A DNA stretch of 52,652 nt from Chthonomonadaceae bacterium (GTDB lineage Bacteria > Armatimonadota > Chthonomonadetes > Chthonomonadales > Chthonomonadaceae). The notes under the pieces are model-generated. The model saw only the letters and a list, made by a program, of their open reading frames with translations. It was not told where the DNA came from and did not search any database. This document shows, piece by piece, positions 33,837 to 41,796 of the stretch. The number at the start of each line of letters is the position of its first letter. Position 1 is the stretch's first letter. The translations under genes and the position numbers were made by a program. The stretch spans positions 1 through 52,652 of the forward strand of contig DAIDKH010000027.1 of NCBI GenBank assembly GCA_027450145.1, given 5' to 3'.

Positions 33837-36476
33837 ATGTCTGAGCTCTCTGTGGAAGCATTGCGTTGTGAATATCGTGAAAACCCTATAGGTATCGATC
33901 GATCTAAACCACTGCTCTGCTGGAAATTGGTGACAGATAGGCGCAACGTGGTTCAGTCTGCCTATAGAATTACTGCGGCAAGTACGGCGCAAAAGCTTGC
34001 AGAGTCTCAATTTGACCTGTGGGATACCGGCAAGGTCCAAGATGCTACGTCTATCGCTCTGGAGTACGCTGGTCAGGAGCTGAATTCGCGAGCGCAAGTC
34101 TACTGGCAGGTTGAAGTATGGGATAACAGCAACATCTGCGCCAAATCCACGGTGGCATTCTGGGAGATGGGGCTGCTAAAAAAAGACGACTGGAAAAGCA
34201 GCTGGATACGGTCGTGGCTAGCCGGGGCACCTCGAAACATCGTGCCATCGCCGCTATTTAGAAAGCCGTTCCACATCCACGGTGCAGTTACCCAGGCGCG
34301 GCTCTATGTGACTGCACTTGGACTGCACGACTGCTGGATCAATGGCTATAAGGTTTCCAATGACCGCCTGGCTCCCGGGTGGACTGATTACCGAGTACGC
34401 GTCCAATACCAGACGTATGACGTAACGGAGCTTGTTAAACCAGGAGAGAATGCAGTAGGGGCCATGTTAGGTGACGGCTGGTACTGCGGCTATGTGGGGT
34501 GGCGAGAACGGCAGTTTTTTGGGGAGCAGCCTGCCTTAATGATGCAGCTTGAGGTTGTTACTGATGACGGCAAGCGCACCATAGTGGGTACGGACGACAG
34601 TTGGTCGTTTGCTCTTGGGCCCATTTTGGGTGCCGACATCCTAATGGGTGAAAGCTATGACGCGCGTAAGGAATTAGCGCACTGGAGTGAGCCCCAGAAG
34701 CCAGCCGGTACCTGGGTCCCGGTTGAAACGACAGACGATCCCGGCATTGAAATTTGCGCTCAAGTAGGGCCAACCGTACGACCGATTGAGGAAGTGCTGC
34801 CAGTTGCCGAACCACGGAATGTGAACGGTAAGTGGATATACAACATGGGCCAAAACATGGTTGGAGTTGTTCGGCTGCGATTGAAAAACCAGCCTCGTGG
34901 CACTGTAGTGAAGGTGCGCCACGCGGAGATGCTAAATGACGACGGGTCCCTTTACACTGTCAATTTGAGAGGGGCTTTGCAAACTGATCTCTATACCGCA
35001 CGCGGCGACGAGCAGGAGGTCTACGAACCGCGGTTCACGTTCCACGGTTTTCAGTACGTCGAAATCAGCGGGATTCATGGTACACCTGATCTTGAAACAG
35101 TAACCGGCGTGACGCTTCATTCCGAAATGGCAGTCACCGGCACCTTTGAATGCTCCGACGCCCTGGTAAATCAGCTACAGCACAACATTTTGTGGGGACA
35201 AAAAGGAAACTTCGTTGACGTGCCAACCGATTGTCCTCAACGTGATGAGCGCCTTGGATGGATGGGGGATGCCCAGGTATTTATCCGCACCGCCGCCTAC
35301 AACATGGATGTAGAAGGATTCTTTAATAGGTGGCTGCAGACGGTCGAAGACTCCCAGGGCGATCACGGGGAGTACCCGATGTTTGCTCCGAACATAGCCG
35401 AACACAATTCCGACGGAGGACCGGCCTGGTCAGATGCGGGCGTCATCTGTCCGTGGACGATCTACCTGTGCTACGGCGACAAACGCATTTTGCGTGATCG
35501 ATATGCAAGCATGCAGCGATTTATGCTCTGGCTACGGGAAACGTCACTCAATTTTATACGGTGTAATCCCGATGGGCCAAATTACCACTGTTTCGGTGAC
35601 TGGCTAAACATTCAGGCTGGTACTCCTCATGACCTGCTAGGAACGGCATTTTATGCCTACTGTCTCGATTTAATGCGGCAAATTGCAGCGGTCTTAGGCC
35701 ATGCGAGTGACGCCAAAGCGTATGGTGAAGAGTGGAACCAGGTACGAGACGCGTACATTGAGCGATTTCTGATGGGCGATGATCCCATTGCTCTCAAATC
35801 ACAGACTGGTTGCATTTTGTCGCTGCACTTTAATCTGGTGCCCACACATTTGAAAGAGTATGTTACCGGGGCGTTGATAAGCGACATTGCTGGCCGCAAC
35901 GATCATATATCCGCAGGTTTTGTTGGATCACCTTACGTACAACAAGTGCTAACGGCCGGGGGGCAAATTGCCGTAGCCTACAAGCTGCTTGCACAAACCA
36001 CCTGGCCGTCGTGGTTGTATTCGGTGACTCGCGGGGCTACGACCATTTGGGAGCGATGGGATGGCTGGACAGAGGAAAACGGCTTTCAGGATCCAGGCAT
36101 GAACTCTTTCAACCATTACGCGTACGGAGCTGTGGGCGATTGGCTGTACACCGATGTGGCCGGTATTGATATCGACAAAGAACAGCCAGGTTACAAGCGT
36201 ATCGTGATGGCGCCAAAACCAGGTGGAAATCTCTCATATGCTCGCGGCACTATACAGTCCGCGTACGGCACTGTGGGATCTTCCTGGCGGATAGAGCAAT
36301 CCAGGTTTGTTTGGACTGTGATTATTCCTCCTAACTCTACCGCGGTACTGATTCCACCGTGTTCTAACGTAAAGGTAGATGGCAGCGCTGTTTCTGCATT
36401 TAGCGCGGATCCGTCAGACCGGAGTTTCATATTGGGATCAGGCACCTATGAGGTCACGGGTGAGCTAGTGATTTAA
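33837..36476 (+). CDS. Alpha-L-rhamnosidase (GH78)
   Basis: An 879-residue protein with the GH78 layout: N-terminal beta domains (CEYRENPIGID, then W..WI near 120), an accessory carbohydrate-binding domain with TALGLHDCWINGYKV and APGWTDYR, the (alpha/alpha)6 catalytic barrel, and a C-terminal beta domain. The catalytic region contains DVPTDCPQRDERLGWMGDAQ and, later, TTIWERWDGW and FNHYAYGAVGDW, which carry the acidic residues used for hydrolysis. It has no signal peptide, so it probably cleaves rhamnose from imported oligosaccharides or glycosides in the cytoplasm. ATG 33837 follows AGGAG at 7 bases. A hairpin terminator follows the stop. Confidence 0.95.
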   Translation: MSELSVEALRCEYRENPIGIDRSKPLLCWKLVTDRRNVVQSAYRITAASTAQKLAESQFDLWDTGKVQDATSIALEYAGQELNSRAQVYWQVEVWDNSNICAKSTVAFWEMGLLKKDDWKSSWIRSWLAGAPRNIVPSPLFRKPFHIHGAVTQARLYVTALGLHDCWINGYKVSNDRLAPGWTDYRVRVQYQTYDVTELVKPGENAVGAMLGDGWYCGYVGWRERQFFGEQPALMMQLEVVTDDGKRTIVGTDDSWSFALGPILGADILMGESYDARKELAHWSEPQKPAGTWVPVETTDDPGIEICAQVGPTVRPIEEVLPVAEPRNVNGKWIYNMGQNMVGVVRLRLKNQPRGTVVKVRHAEMLNDDGSLYTVNLRGALQTDLYTARGDEQEVYEPRFTFHGFQYVEISGIHGTPDLETVTGVTLHSEMAVTGTFECSDALVNQLQHNILWGQKGNFVDVPTDCPQRDERLGWMGDAQVFIRTAAYNMDVEGFFNRWLQTVEDSQGDHGEYPMFAPNIAEHNSDGGPAWSDAGVICPWTIYLCYGDKRILRDRYASMQRFMLWLRETSLNFIRCNPDGPNYHCFGDWLNIQAGTPHDLLGTAFYAYCLDLMRQIAAVLGHASDAKAYGEEWNQVRDAYIERFLMGDDPIALKSQTGCILSLHFNLVPTHLKEYVTGALISDIAGRNDHISAGFVGSPYVQQVLTAGGQIAVAYKLLAQTTWPSWLYSVTRGATTIWERWDGWTEENGFQDPGMNSFNHYAYGAVGDWLYTDVAGIDIDKEQPGYKRIVMAPKPGGNLSYARGTIQSAYGTVGSSWRIEQSRFVWTVIIPPNSTAVLIPPCSNVKVDGSAVSAFSADPSDRSFILGSGTYEVTGELVI

Positions 36477-36491
36477 CCAGGTATCCGCCGG

Positions 36492-36522
36492 CCAGACGTC
36501 GGTTTCTGAAGCTGACGTCTGG
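36492..36522 (+). terminator. Hairpin after the rhamnosidase gene
   Basis: CCAGACGTC (36492-36500) pairs exactly with GACGTCTGG (36514-36522) around a 13-base loop and is followed by TTCATTTG. It lies 15 bases after the stop codon. Confidence 0.75.
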
Positions 36523-36586
36523 TTCATTTGAGAGGTATATAAGCAGGTATACTACACCCAATACGCGGGGTAAAGGGAGTAAGACA

Positions 36587-37126
36587 ATAGAACGGTTATG
36601 CCCTAATTGCGGCGAACCCAATGACGATAGTCGATCAATTTGTAAGAATTGTGCGAGGCCGCTCAACAAATATGGCGGACAGGTTGGGCAGGAGGAAGTG
36701 TTTGACCGCAAGCTTGCTGGACAGGTGGAGTCGCTCACCGTACGACCAGCGGCCGTCTGGGCTGCCACAGTGCTTCTACTTCTGTTTATCCTGTTTGTTC
36801 CTGTGTATATAGGAATGAATTCCGTTCACAACTGGCAAAGTACGGCAAGTAGCCCTAACTATATGGCTCATGCCGTAAGCGTTGTGGTACCCATATTTAC
36901 TCTTGCGTTGATGATTCCACTGTCCGTAGTCGTCGGTATACTAGCTTGGGCGATGTTTGCTCAAAAGCCGGTAGCATGGAAGCCTGGAATCGTTGCCATG
37001 TTGGTTACCATACCAGCATGTTGGCAAACTCATGGGGCGGTTTTTGCAGTTATCTGGCTGATCGCTGCAATTGGCATCACAGTACTCTTTTCACTTGGCA
37101 ACGTAAAGGCGTGGTACGGCCTTTAG
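36587..37126 (+). CDS. Zinc-ribbon membrane protein with probable AUA start
   Basis: The conventional start is GTG 36698, but the same frame upstream encodes a clean zinc ribbon: LCPNCGEPND, then SICKNCARPLNKYGG (two CxxC pairs 12 residues apart), running without a stop into the membrane part. No ATG, GTG or TTG exists in frame between the rhamnosidase terminator and this ribbon. An ATA at 36587 lies 7 bases after GGGAG, so the start is taken there (179 residues). The rest has three or four hydrophobic helices (VWAATVLLLLFILFVPVYI, IFTLALMIPLSVVVGILAW, FAVIWLIAAIGITVLF). GTG 36698 has AGGAGG only two bases before it, too close for normal use. Function unknown; zinc-ribbon DUF-type membrane proteins of this kind are common and uncharacterised. 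Confidence 0.7.
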   Translation: MERLCPNCGEPNDDSRSICKNCARPLNKYGGQVGQEEVFDRKLAGQVESLTVRPAAVWAATVLLLLFILFVPVYIGMNSVHNWQSTASSPNYMAHAVSVVVPIFTLALMIPLSVVVGILAWAMFAQKPVAWKPGIVAMLVTIPACWQTHGAVFAVIWLIAAIGITVLFSLGNVKAWYGL

Positions 37127-37204
37127 CTTAGTTGATTACGTACCATAGCTCATTGTAATTCATGTGCGCCGTGCCCGCAGCAGGCGCGTTGAAAGGACCA
37201 GTAA

Positions 37205-38467
37205 ATGGCAACGCTCTCAACCTCAGCTATGACACGCAAGGAGGTGCTGCTTGCTGAGCTTGCAGCACAGATACACAACCCGCCTGCGCGCGTGGCCGCG
37301 CCTGCATCTGATCCGGCGTTAGCCAGGCTAAATGCGCTAGGAACAAGCTGCTGGCTCGATACAGGGAATCTAGAAGAGGCGGCCGCACTTTGGCGCGCGG
37401 AGACATCTGCACTCACTACGAATAATACATTAGCCAATCAGGTAGTTCAGTCCGGCATTATGGATGAGGATATAAAGGAGGCTGTAAAGCGTATTAAGGA
37501 CCTCGAGCCAGGTATTGCAATCGATGAGCTTGTACTAGATGTGGTCTTCGTCGTCAACTGTCATATCGCGTTGCGTCTGGTTCATGCGTTTGGAGCCAAG
37601 GTCAGTGTTGAACTTCATCCTGCCGTGGCTCACGATATCGAAAAGACCGTGCGATATGCAGAGCGATACTTTGCGATTAACCCAGAGCACTTTATCGTCA
37701 AAATTCCACTGACTCCTGAGGGTTATTGTGCCGTTGCAAGGGCTAGGGCACGCCGAATTCCAATCAACTTTACGCTTGGTTTCTCTGCGCGGCAAAACTA
37801 TCTAGCTGCACTTATTTCCTCGCCCGATTTTGTAAACGTATTTTTGGGAAGGCTAAATGCGGTAGTATCCGACAACCAGCTAGGCGATGGTAAGTTTGTT
37901 GGAGAGAAGGTAACCTTAGCCTCGCAAGCAGCGCTGCATGAGGTTCGCGCGGCGCATGCATCCATTCATACTCGCCAGATTGCGGCTTCTATGCGTAATG
38001 GTGAGCAGTTAGTTTCGCTTGCCGGTGTTGATGTATTCACGATCCCTCCAAAAGCGCTAAAAGAGTTCAACGACCAAAAACATGATCCTCAGTCCCTGGT
38101 TAGTCGAGTCCAGGAAAATTACCACGTTTCACTGGCGAACGGGGTGGATCGCGGATGGGTCGAGCGGCTTTGGGAAGTGGATGATAATTTCAAGCAAATG
38201 GCCAAAGAACTGGCTGAATTGGGTGGTGACAAGCTAACAGGATATGACCTTCGCCAGGCAGACAGCCATCATCGCACGCGGCTGTTCAGTCACTTCACGC
38301 CAGAGGAGCAGTCAACGATTAAATCCGATGGCAAGATACCGGTGGCTTCGAAATGGCAGAAACGGGCGGAGCTTGATGATTTGATGACGGAGTCCGCGCT
38401 ACAGTCGTTTATTGTCGATCAAAATGCGTTTGACTCTCGCATTCGTGAGCTTATTGCTTCTGCCTAA
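37205..38467 (+). CDS. tal: Transaldolase family protein
   Basis: A 420-residue protein. LGTSCWLDTGN opens the barrel and LTTNNTLANQVV is the usual strand after it. The Schiff-base Lys lies in HFIVKIPLTPEG (about residue 165), and INFTLGFSARQ follows. Transaldolase moves a dihydroxyacetone unit between sugar phosphates in the pentose phosphate pathway. The length exceeds the ~320-residue classical form, owing to the extra C-terminal helical region after about residue 300; longer forms exist in several phyla. AAAGGA precedes the ATG. A strong terminator follows. Confidence 0.9.
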   Translation: MATLSTSAMTRKEVLLAELAAQIHNPPARVAAPASDPALARLNALGTSCWLDTGNLEEAAALWRAETSALTTNNTLANQVVQSGIMDEDIKEAVKRIKDLEPGIAIDELVLDVVFVVNCHIALRLVHAFGAKVSVELHPAVAHDIEKTVRYAERYFAINPEHFIVKIPLTPEGYCAVARARARRIPINFTLGFSARQNYLAALISSPDFVNVFLGRLNAVVSDNQLGDGKFVGEKVTLASQAALHEVRAAHASIHTRQIAASMRNGEQLVSLAGVDVFTIPPKALKEFNDQKHDPQSLVSRVQENYHVSLANGVDRGWVERLWEVDDNFKQMAKELAELGGDKLTGYDLRQADSHHRTRLFSHFTPEEQSTIKSDGKIPVASKWQKRAELDDLMTESALQSFIVDQNAFDSRIRELIASA

Positions 38468-38477
38468 AACCGAACCG

Positions 38478-38532
38478 AGGTGGTGTATGCTGTCCTTGTT
38501 TAACCATGCACCACCTTGATTAAAATTTTTTT
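38478..38532 (+). terminator. Intrinsic terminator of the transaldolase gene
   Basis: AGGTGGTGTATG (38478-38489) pairs with CATGCACCACCT (38505-38516) with one G-U pair, followed after a short gap by seven T at 38526-38532. Confidence 0.85.
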
Positions 38533-38589
38533 GAAACCGATTATTTCCTTGTCCGTAAGATATAGCGAAGCTAAGGTAATGGCTTAAAT

Positions 38590-38748
38590 ATTCTCTGAAT
38601 TCTTGACGATTTGGATGCTAAAAGCCGCTGGGTTACGTTGTAAAGCGTTCACCTCCCGTGTAGGTTGCATCCTCAAATGTGTGCGCCCCGACAAGAGGGC
38701 GTGAGTTTGTACCCTCCACTGGGCAGCGTATGCTGCCCGTTTTTTTTT
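38590..38748 (+). ncRNA. Possible small RNA between two plus-strand terminators
   Basis: About 160 bases follow the transaldolase terminator, carry no plus-strand gene and end in a second, very strong intrinsic terminator. The inner part (about 38650-38720) folds as a long imperfect hairpin: CCTCCCGTGTAGG against CCCTCCACTGGG-side sequences, CAAATG against GAGTTTG, and a GCGCCC/GGGCGT tip around CGACAAGA. The next downstream gene is on the opposite strand, so this is not a leader. No convincing promoter was found (TTGTCC-17-TAAGGT near 38550 is weak). It does not match 6S, SRP or tmRNA signatures that I can recognise. The 5' end is a guess. Confidence 0.35.
38721..38748 (+). terminator. Strong intrinsic terminator
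   Basis: GGGCAGC (38721-38727), tetraloop GTAT, GCTGCCC (38732-38738), then G and nine T (38740-38748). It points along the plus strand although both plus-strand neighbours are far away. The last bases overlap the stop of the minus-strand gene. Confidence 0.9.
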
Positions 38749-38989
38749 AGAACATACCGCGCAGGGCAACCACTGTAAACACTATTGCAGCAGCACAAAG
38801 CGCAAGCGTTCCCCAAACTGCTGCGGTGCTTGCGGTTCCATGTTTCTGGGTGCCTTCATCCGGTGTAGTTGAGACCACATTCGAGCCGTACGTAATAACG
38901 GGATTTGTGGTCATGGTCTCATAACTGCCGCCGCGAGGGGCACTTGGAGCATGTGGTCCGCCAACTGGCGGTATAAGCGATTGAGGCAT
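38747..38989 (-). CDS. Small tail-anchored-type membrane protein
   Basis: An 80-residue protein: a Pro/Gly/Ser/Thr-rich N-terminal half and a single hydrophobic helix at the C-terminus (VWGTLALCAAAIVFTVVALRGMF). No signal peptide. It starts 4 bases after the stop of the 172-residue protein gene, so the two are co-transcribed. No family recognised. Its low-complexity exposed stretch next to one helix is the sort of layout seen in rhomboid substrates, and a rhomboid gene lies upstream on the same strand (inference only). Confidence 0.6.
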   Translation of the reverse strand: MPQSLIPPVGGPHAPSAPRGGSYETMTTNPVITYGSNVVSTTPDEGTQKHGTASTAAVWGTLALCAAAIVFTVVALRGMF

Positions 38990-38993
38990 AACG

Positions 38994-39512
38994 CTAGAAA
39001 CCTCGGAGATATTTCACGCGAGCAAGAAATTCGTGTGCCGATTCTTCGCCCTCTGGCGTGCAAGCGGTAAGCAGCGTCGTTGCTGGAAAGCTGTGATACA
39101 TGCAAGCCTTAAACACAAACGGCTGGTCAGTGCTGGGTTCCAGCCAGGTTTCTTCAACGTTCATTACCGAGGCTAAGGGCGTGCTGTGCATTCGGATACC
39201 ATTGGTGAATGCAAGGAATTCAAATAAACACTCACCTTCAAGGGCAAGTGCCTGCAGCTTGCCTCGGGCGCCTGCTTCCCATCCGCATTGTCCGTTTGCG
39301 AAATAGCTAGGGTCGACCTCCCGCGAGATATATGACCCACGAAGGTTAGGATGCAGGTCCGCAAATTCATTGAGCAACTGCGTGGTTTTGTAATACGTTC
39401 CTGGCTGCTGGCGCAGTTCATGAAGTGCGTTTTCAAACCTGCGGACAAATTCACTGCCGGCAGTCCTATGAAGTCTGTCGGCCAATTCCCTCCCTGGTTT
39501 ATCGACAGACAA
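38994..39512 (-). CDS. Hypothetical protein
   Basis: A 172-residue soluble protein, alpha/beta in appearance, with four Cys (GQCGWEAG, EGECLFEF, KACMYHS, LTACTPEG) not arranged as a known metal site. The first third is helical and charged, the middle holds strands such as FLAFTNGIRMHST. TTG 39512 is supported by AGGAG 9 bases before it; a second TTG nine codons in also has GGGAGG nearby. No family recognised. Operon with the tail-anchored protein downstream, and 136 bases after the rhomboid gene. Confidence 0.6.
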   Translation of the reverse strand: MSVDKPGRELADRLHRTAGSEFVRRFENALHELRQQPGTYYKTTQLLNEFADLHPNLRGSYISREVDPSYFANGQCGWEAGARGKLQALALEGECLFEFLAFTNGIRMHSTPLASVMNVEETWLEPSTDQPFVFKACMYHSFPATTLLTACTPEGEESAHEFLARVKYLRGF

Positions 39513-39648
39513 TTTCGTAATCTCCTAGATACTTCCTTTGGCGTCATCTCTGTGTAGCGCTGCAACAGCGATAGAGTAAGAGATGCAGGGATTATTATCG
39601 GTGCAAAACTGTCAACCTTAAGGGGTTTAGGGAGTGATTTGTCCGCGG

Positions 39649-40836
39649 TTAGGGGGAATTGGGATGTAGAAGGCGGATGCTCGCCAATGCCGTATTGTAG
39701 GTCGCAACTGACGCATTATAGGCGTTTATAGGACTAATTAGCATGACGATTACGGTGTTGCTGGATGAATTGAATACCGTAATAATCTGTCGGGATGTTT
39801 TGTGATTCACGGTCACGTTGAATGCTGGTAGATTTGCCACCGTGACAGGGCGCGTTGTTAGTCCGCGGGATGCAAATGCTTGCTGAAACGACGCCAAAGA
39901 ACCATCGGCTTTTACCTCTTTCACAGTGATCACCGCACCGTCGGCATTGCGCCATGCACTCTCGTTGGTGCCGGGGAGCACGCCGGCCTGCCATGTAGCA
40001 GGAAGCCTAAAGCTCCAGTTGCGATGCGGTGAGCGATATTCCACGGTAGGCGCGGGCTGCATTGAGCCACTCCCAATGTTCTTGCCTACCCGATACTGAA
40101 TGATCCCTGCGGCCACGGCTACAAGCACAAAGAAAATTGCCAGTGCTGTCGTCATGGTTTCACGGTTTTTATTTAGTGGTCTACCGTCCAGAGCTTCTGG
40201 AAGGATAAAGAAACCGATCACTGCTCCAGCTGCCAGGCCGCCTATGTGAGCCCAGTTATCAATACCGGGGATCGAAGAGTCGATGGCCAGGTTAAGGACC
40301 GTGATGATCGTAAGCTGCGTAAGAATAGACCTGCGTGCGCGCTCGTTAACTAGGCTCCGCCATCGAATTGGGAAGATGAGTCCTGCACCAACAAGACCAA
40401 AAATGGCGCCGCTCGCTCCGAGGCTGGGTTCCTTTAGGTGCACGAAGCTTACGATGTTCGCCAATATGCCGGTGGCCATGAAGAGGATGAGAAACTTTCG
40501 GGATCCGAATATGCGTTCGATGGAGGCGCCAAACCAGTACAGAGATAGGCCGTTCATGGCGATGTGCATGATACTGCCATGCAGAAAAATGGAGGTTACC
40601 AGCAACTGCCATTGTCCATCGTGGATGAGTTGAGGATCGCTGACACCCCATCTATACGCTACAGCGTTGGTGATTTGGCCGTGTCCCTGATACATCATCA
40701 CCACGAATATGGCAACCAGCACCGCTAACAACCCCACGGTTGCGGGAATATCCTGAACTACCGACGACTGAGGCGGCGTGCTTGGTGGACGCTGTTGATA
40801 ATAATCCGGAGGCATTGAACCGTGACTGTTCGTCAA
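39649..40836 (-). CDS. Rhomboid intramembrane serine protease with C-terminal soluble domain
   Basis: A 395-residue protein. A Pro-rich cytoplasmic start is followed by six or seven membrane helices. The catalytic Ser lies in LGASGAIFGLVG (about residue 140) and the catalytic His in NWAHIGGLAAG (about residue 198); HGSIMHIAMNGLSLYWFG is the conserved loop and helix 2. Rhomboids cut substrates within the membrane. After the last helix (about 229-247) a ~145-residue domain follows (YRSPHRNWSFRLPATWQ ... ASIRLLHP), with the beta-rich look of PsbP/DUF1795-like modules, probably outside the cytoplasm. TTG 40836 has only a weak ribosome site; ATG 40815 is the alternative. Confidence 0.88.
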   Translation of the reverse strand: MTNSHGSMPPDYYQQRPPSTPPQSSVVQDIPATVGLLAVLVAIFVVMMYQGHGQITNAVAYRWGVSDPQLIHDGQWQLLVTSIFLHGSIMHIAMNGLSLYWFGASIERIFGSRKFLILFMATGILANIVSFVHLKEPSLGASGAIFGLVGAGLIFPIRWRSLVNERARRSILTQLTIITVLNLAIDSSIPGIDNWAHIGGLAAGAVIGFFILPEALDGRPLNKNRETMTTALAIFFVLVAVAAGIIQYRVGKNIGSGSMQPAPTVEYRSPHRNWSFRLPATWQAGVLPGTNESAWRNADGAVITVKEVKADGSLASFQQAFASRGLTTRPVTVANLPAFNVTVNHKTSRQIITVFNSSSNTVIVMLISPINAYNASVATYNTALASIRLLHPNSP

Positions 40837-40875
40837 ATTTTTACTCTACTAGGCAATCAATTTGGGATATAGACG

Positions 40876-40920
40876 GAGGATATTTCTGGGCTCACAATTA
40901 GCAACCCAAGATATATCCTC
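40876..40920 (-). promoter_or_regulatory. Leader hairpin of the rhomboid gene
   Basis: GAGGATATTTCTGGG (40876-40890) and CCCAAGATATATCCTC (40905-40920) form a 14-bp stem with one mismatch and one bulge around a 14-base loop. It falls inside the predicted leader, 40 bases upstream of the start. No T tract follows on either strand, so a regulatory or stabilising role is more likely than termination. Confidence 0.5.
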
Positions 40921-40942
40921 TCGTTTTTACAAAACTATTCAG

Positions 40943-40972
40943 GTTATACCCCGTATGATATAGTTATATCAA
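40943..40972 (-). promoter_or_regulatory. Rhomboid promoter with overlapping palindromic operator candidate
   Basis: On the minus strand TTGATA (40967-40972) and TATAAC (40943-40948) are spaced 18 bp. The perfect palindrome TGATATA-GT-TATATCA (40956-40971) overlaps the -35 and spacer, a usual place for a repressor. The BlaI-type regulator encoded just upstream is an obvious candidate, although the palindrome is not the TACA..TGTA form of classical BlaI sites. Confidence 0.5.
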
Positions 40973-41058
40973 CTTGGGCCAGCCTCCAGAGCTGCTGTCT
41001 AAAGAGAGCGAACGGTGCAGTTTGGCTTAATGGTGTCGCAAGAGTTACAATTCACGAT

Positions 41059-41541
41059 CTAGCCAACAGCTGCGAGTTTTACCAGTTCAGCGAGGACATC
41101 GTCGATGATGGGCTGTTGTCGCTCAGGGTTAACACTGCGGTCGCGACCAATTTCTTGCGCGTCAAGTCGGTCAATAATGCAAGAGAGCGGTTTGCCAGTC
41201 AGTCTGCGAGAAACGTCGTCGATGACTCTGCTTACAACTTGTGCACGAGATTGTGTGGGGGTGTAGTATCCCTTGCCGGTGCCTGTCTTGCGGTTGACCG
41301 AGAGCAAGCCTTTTTCAACCATTCGGCTTAGCGTGACTGCCACAGTGGAAGGCGATTGCATTTCGCGTTCCTCTGTGCGACGAAGCTGAAACATAGCCTC
41401 ATAGACTTCTACCGAGGACTGGGGCTTGCCAGCATCCCACAATATTCGCAGAATGTCTCCCTCTAAAACACCCAACGATGGTACGTGGTCACCACCTACG
41501 CCAAGGTATTTCCTTCGACGGTCTTTTGTTGCTGCGGCCAT
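41059..41541 (-). CDS. BlaI/MecI-family transcriptional repressor
   Basis: A 160-residue winged-helix protein: LGVLEGDILRILWDAGKPQSSVEVYEAM, then STVAVTLSRMVEKGLLS (recognition helix) and GKGYYTPT (wing), as in penicillinase repressors. The C-terminal helices serve for dimerisation. Classical BlaI/MecI is inactivated by cleavage by the membrane protease BlaR1/MecR1, but no such gene is present here; the adjacent protease is a rhomboid. AAGGGTG precedes ATG 41541. It is divergent from glnE with 255 bases between them. Confidence 0.88.
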   Translation of the reverse strand: MAAATKDRRRKYLGVGGDHVPSLGVLEGDILRILWDAGKPQSSVEVYEAMFQLRRTEEREMQSPSTVAVTLSRMVEKGLLSVNRKTGTGKGYYTPTQSRAQVVSRVIDDVSRRLTGKPLSCIIDRLDAQEIGRDRSVNPERQQPIIDDVLAELVKLAAVG

Positions 41542-41796
41542 ACATTCACCCTTCCAGTTCGATGTATTGTTACCACTTGCGCGGCTGTTTGATCGCCGGT
41601 GTTAGTTACAAGCGGTTAACGCGATAGATGATTAACTGGCAAGATTTATTTAGTGTGTTAATCCCGAACTTACATGCGCGTGCTTTATATACGTAAACTG
41701 CGGGTTTCGTTGTTAACAGCTAGGGTACAATTTAAATAAATAGTTCCGGAATTTTTTGCGAGGGAAGTTGCCATAGTCGAGGATGTCTACATCGAC

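Noticed and set aside
38584-38769. 61-codon minus-strand frame over the candidate small RNA
   Set aside because: It overlaps the real gene at 38747 and the terminator, and has no ribosome site or domain.
40956-40971. Palindrome as a classical BlaI/MecI operator
   Set aside because: It lacks the TACA...TGTA half-sites of known BlaI boxes, so only a generic operator role is proposed.
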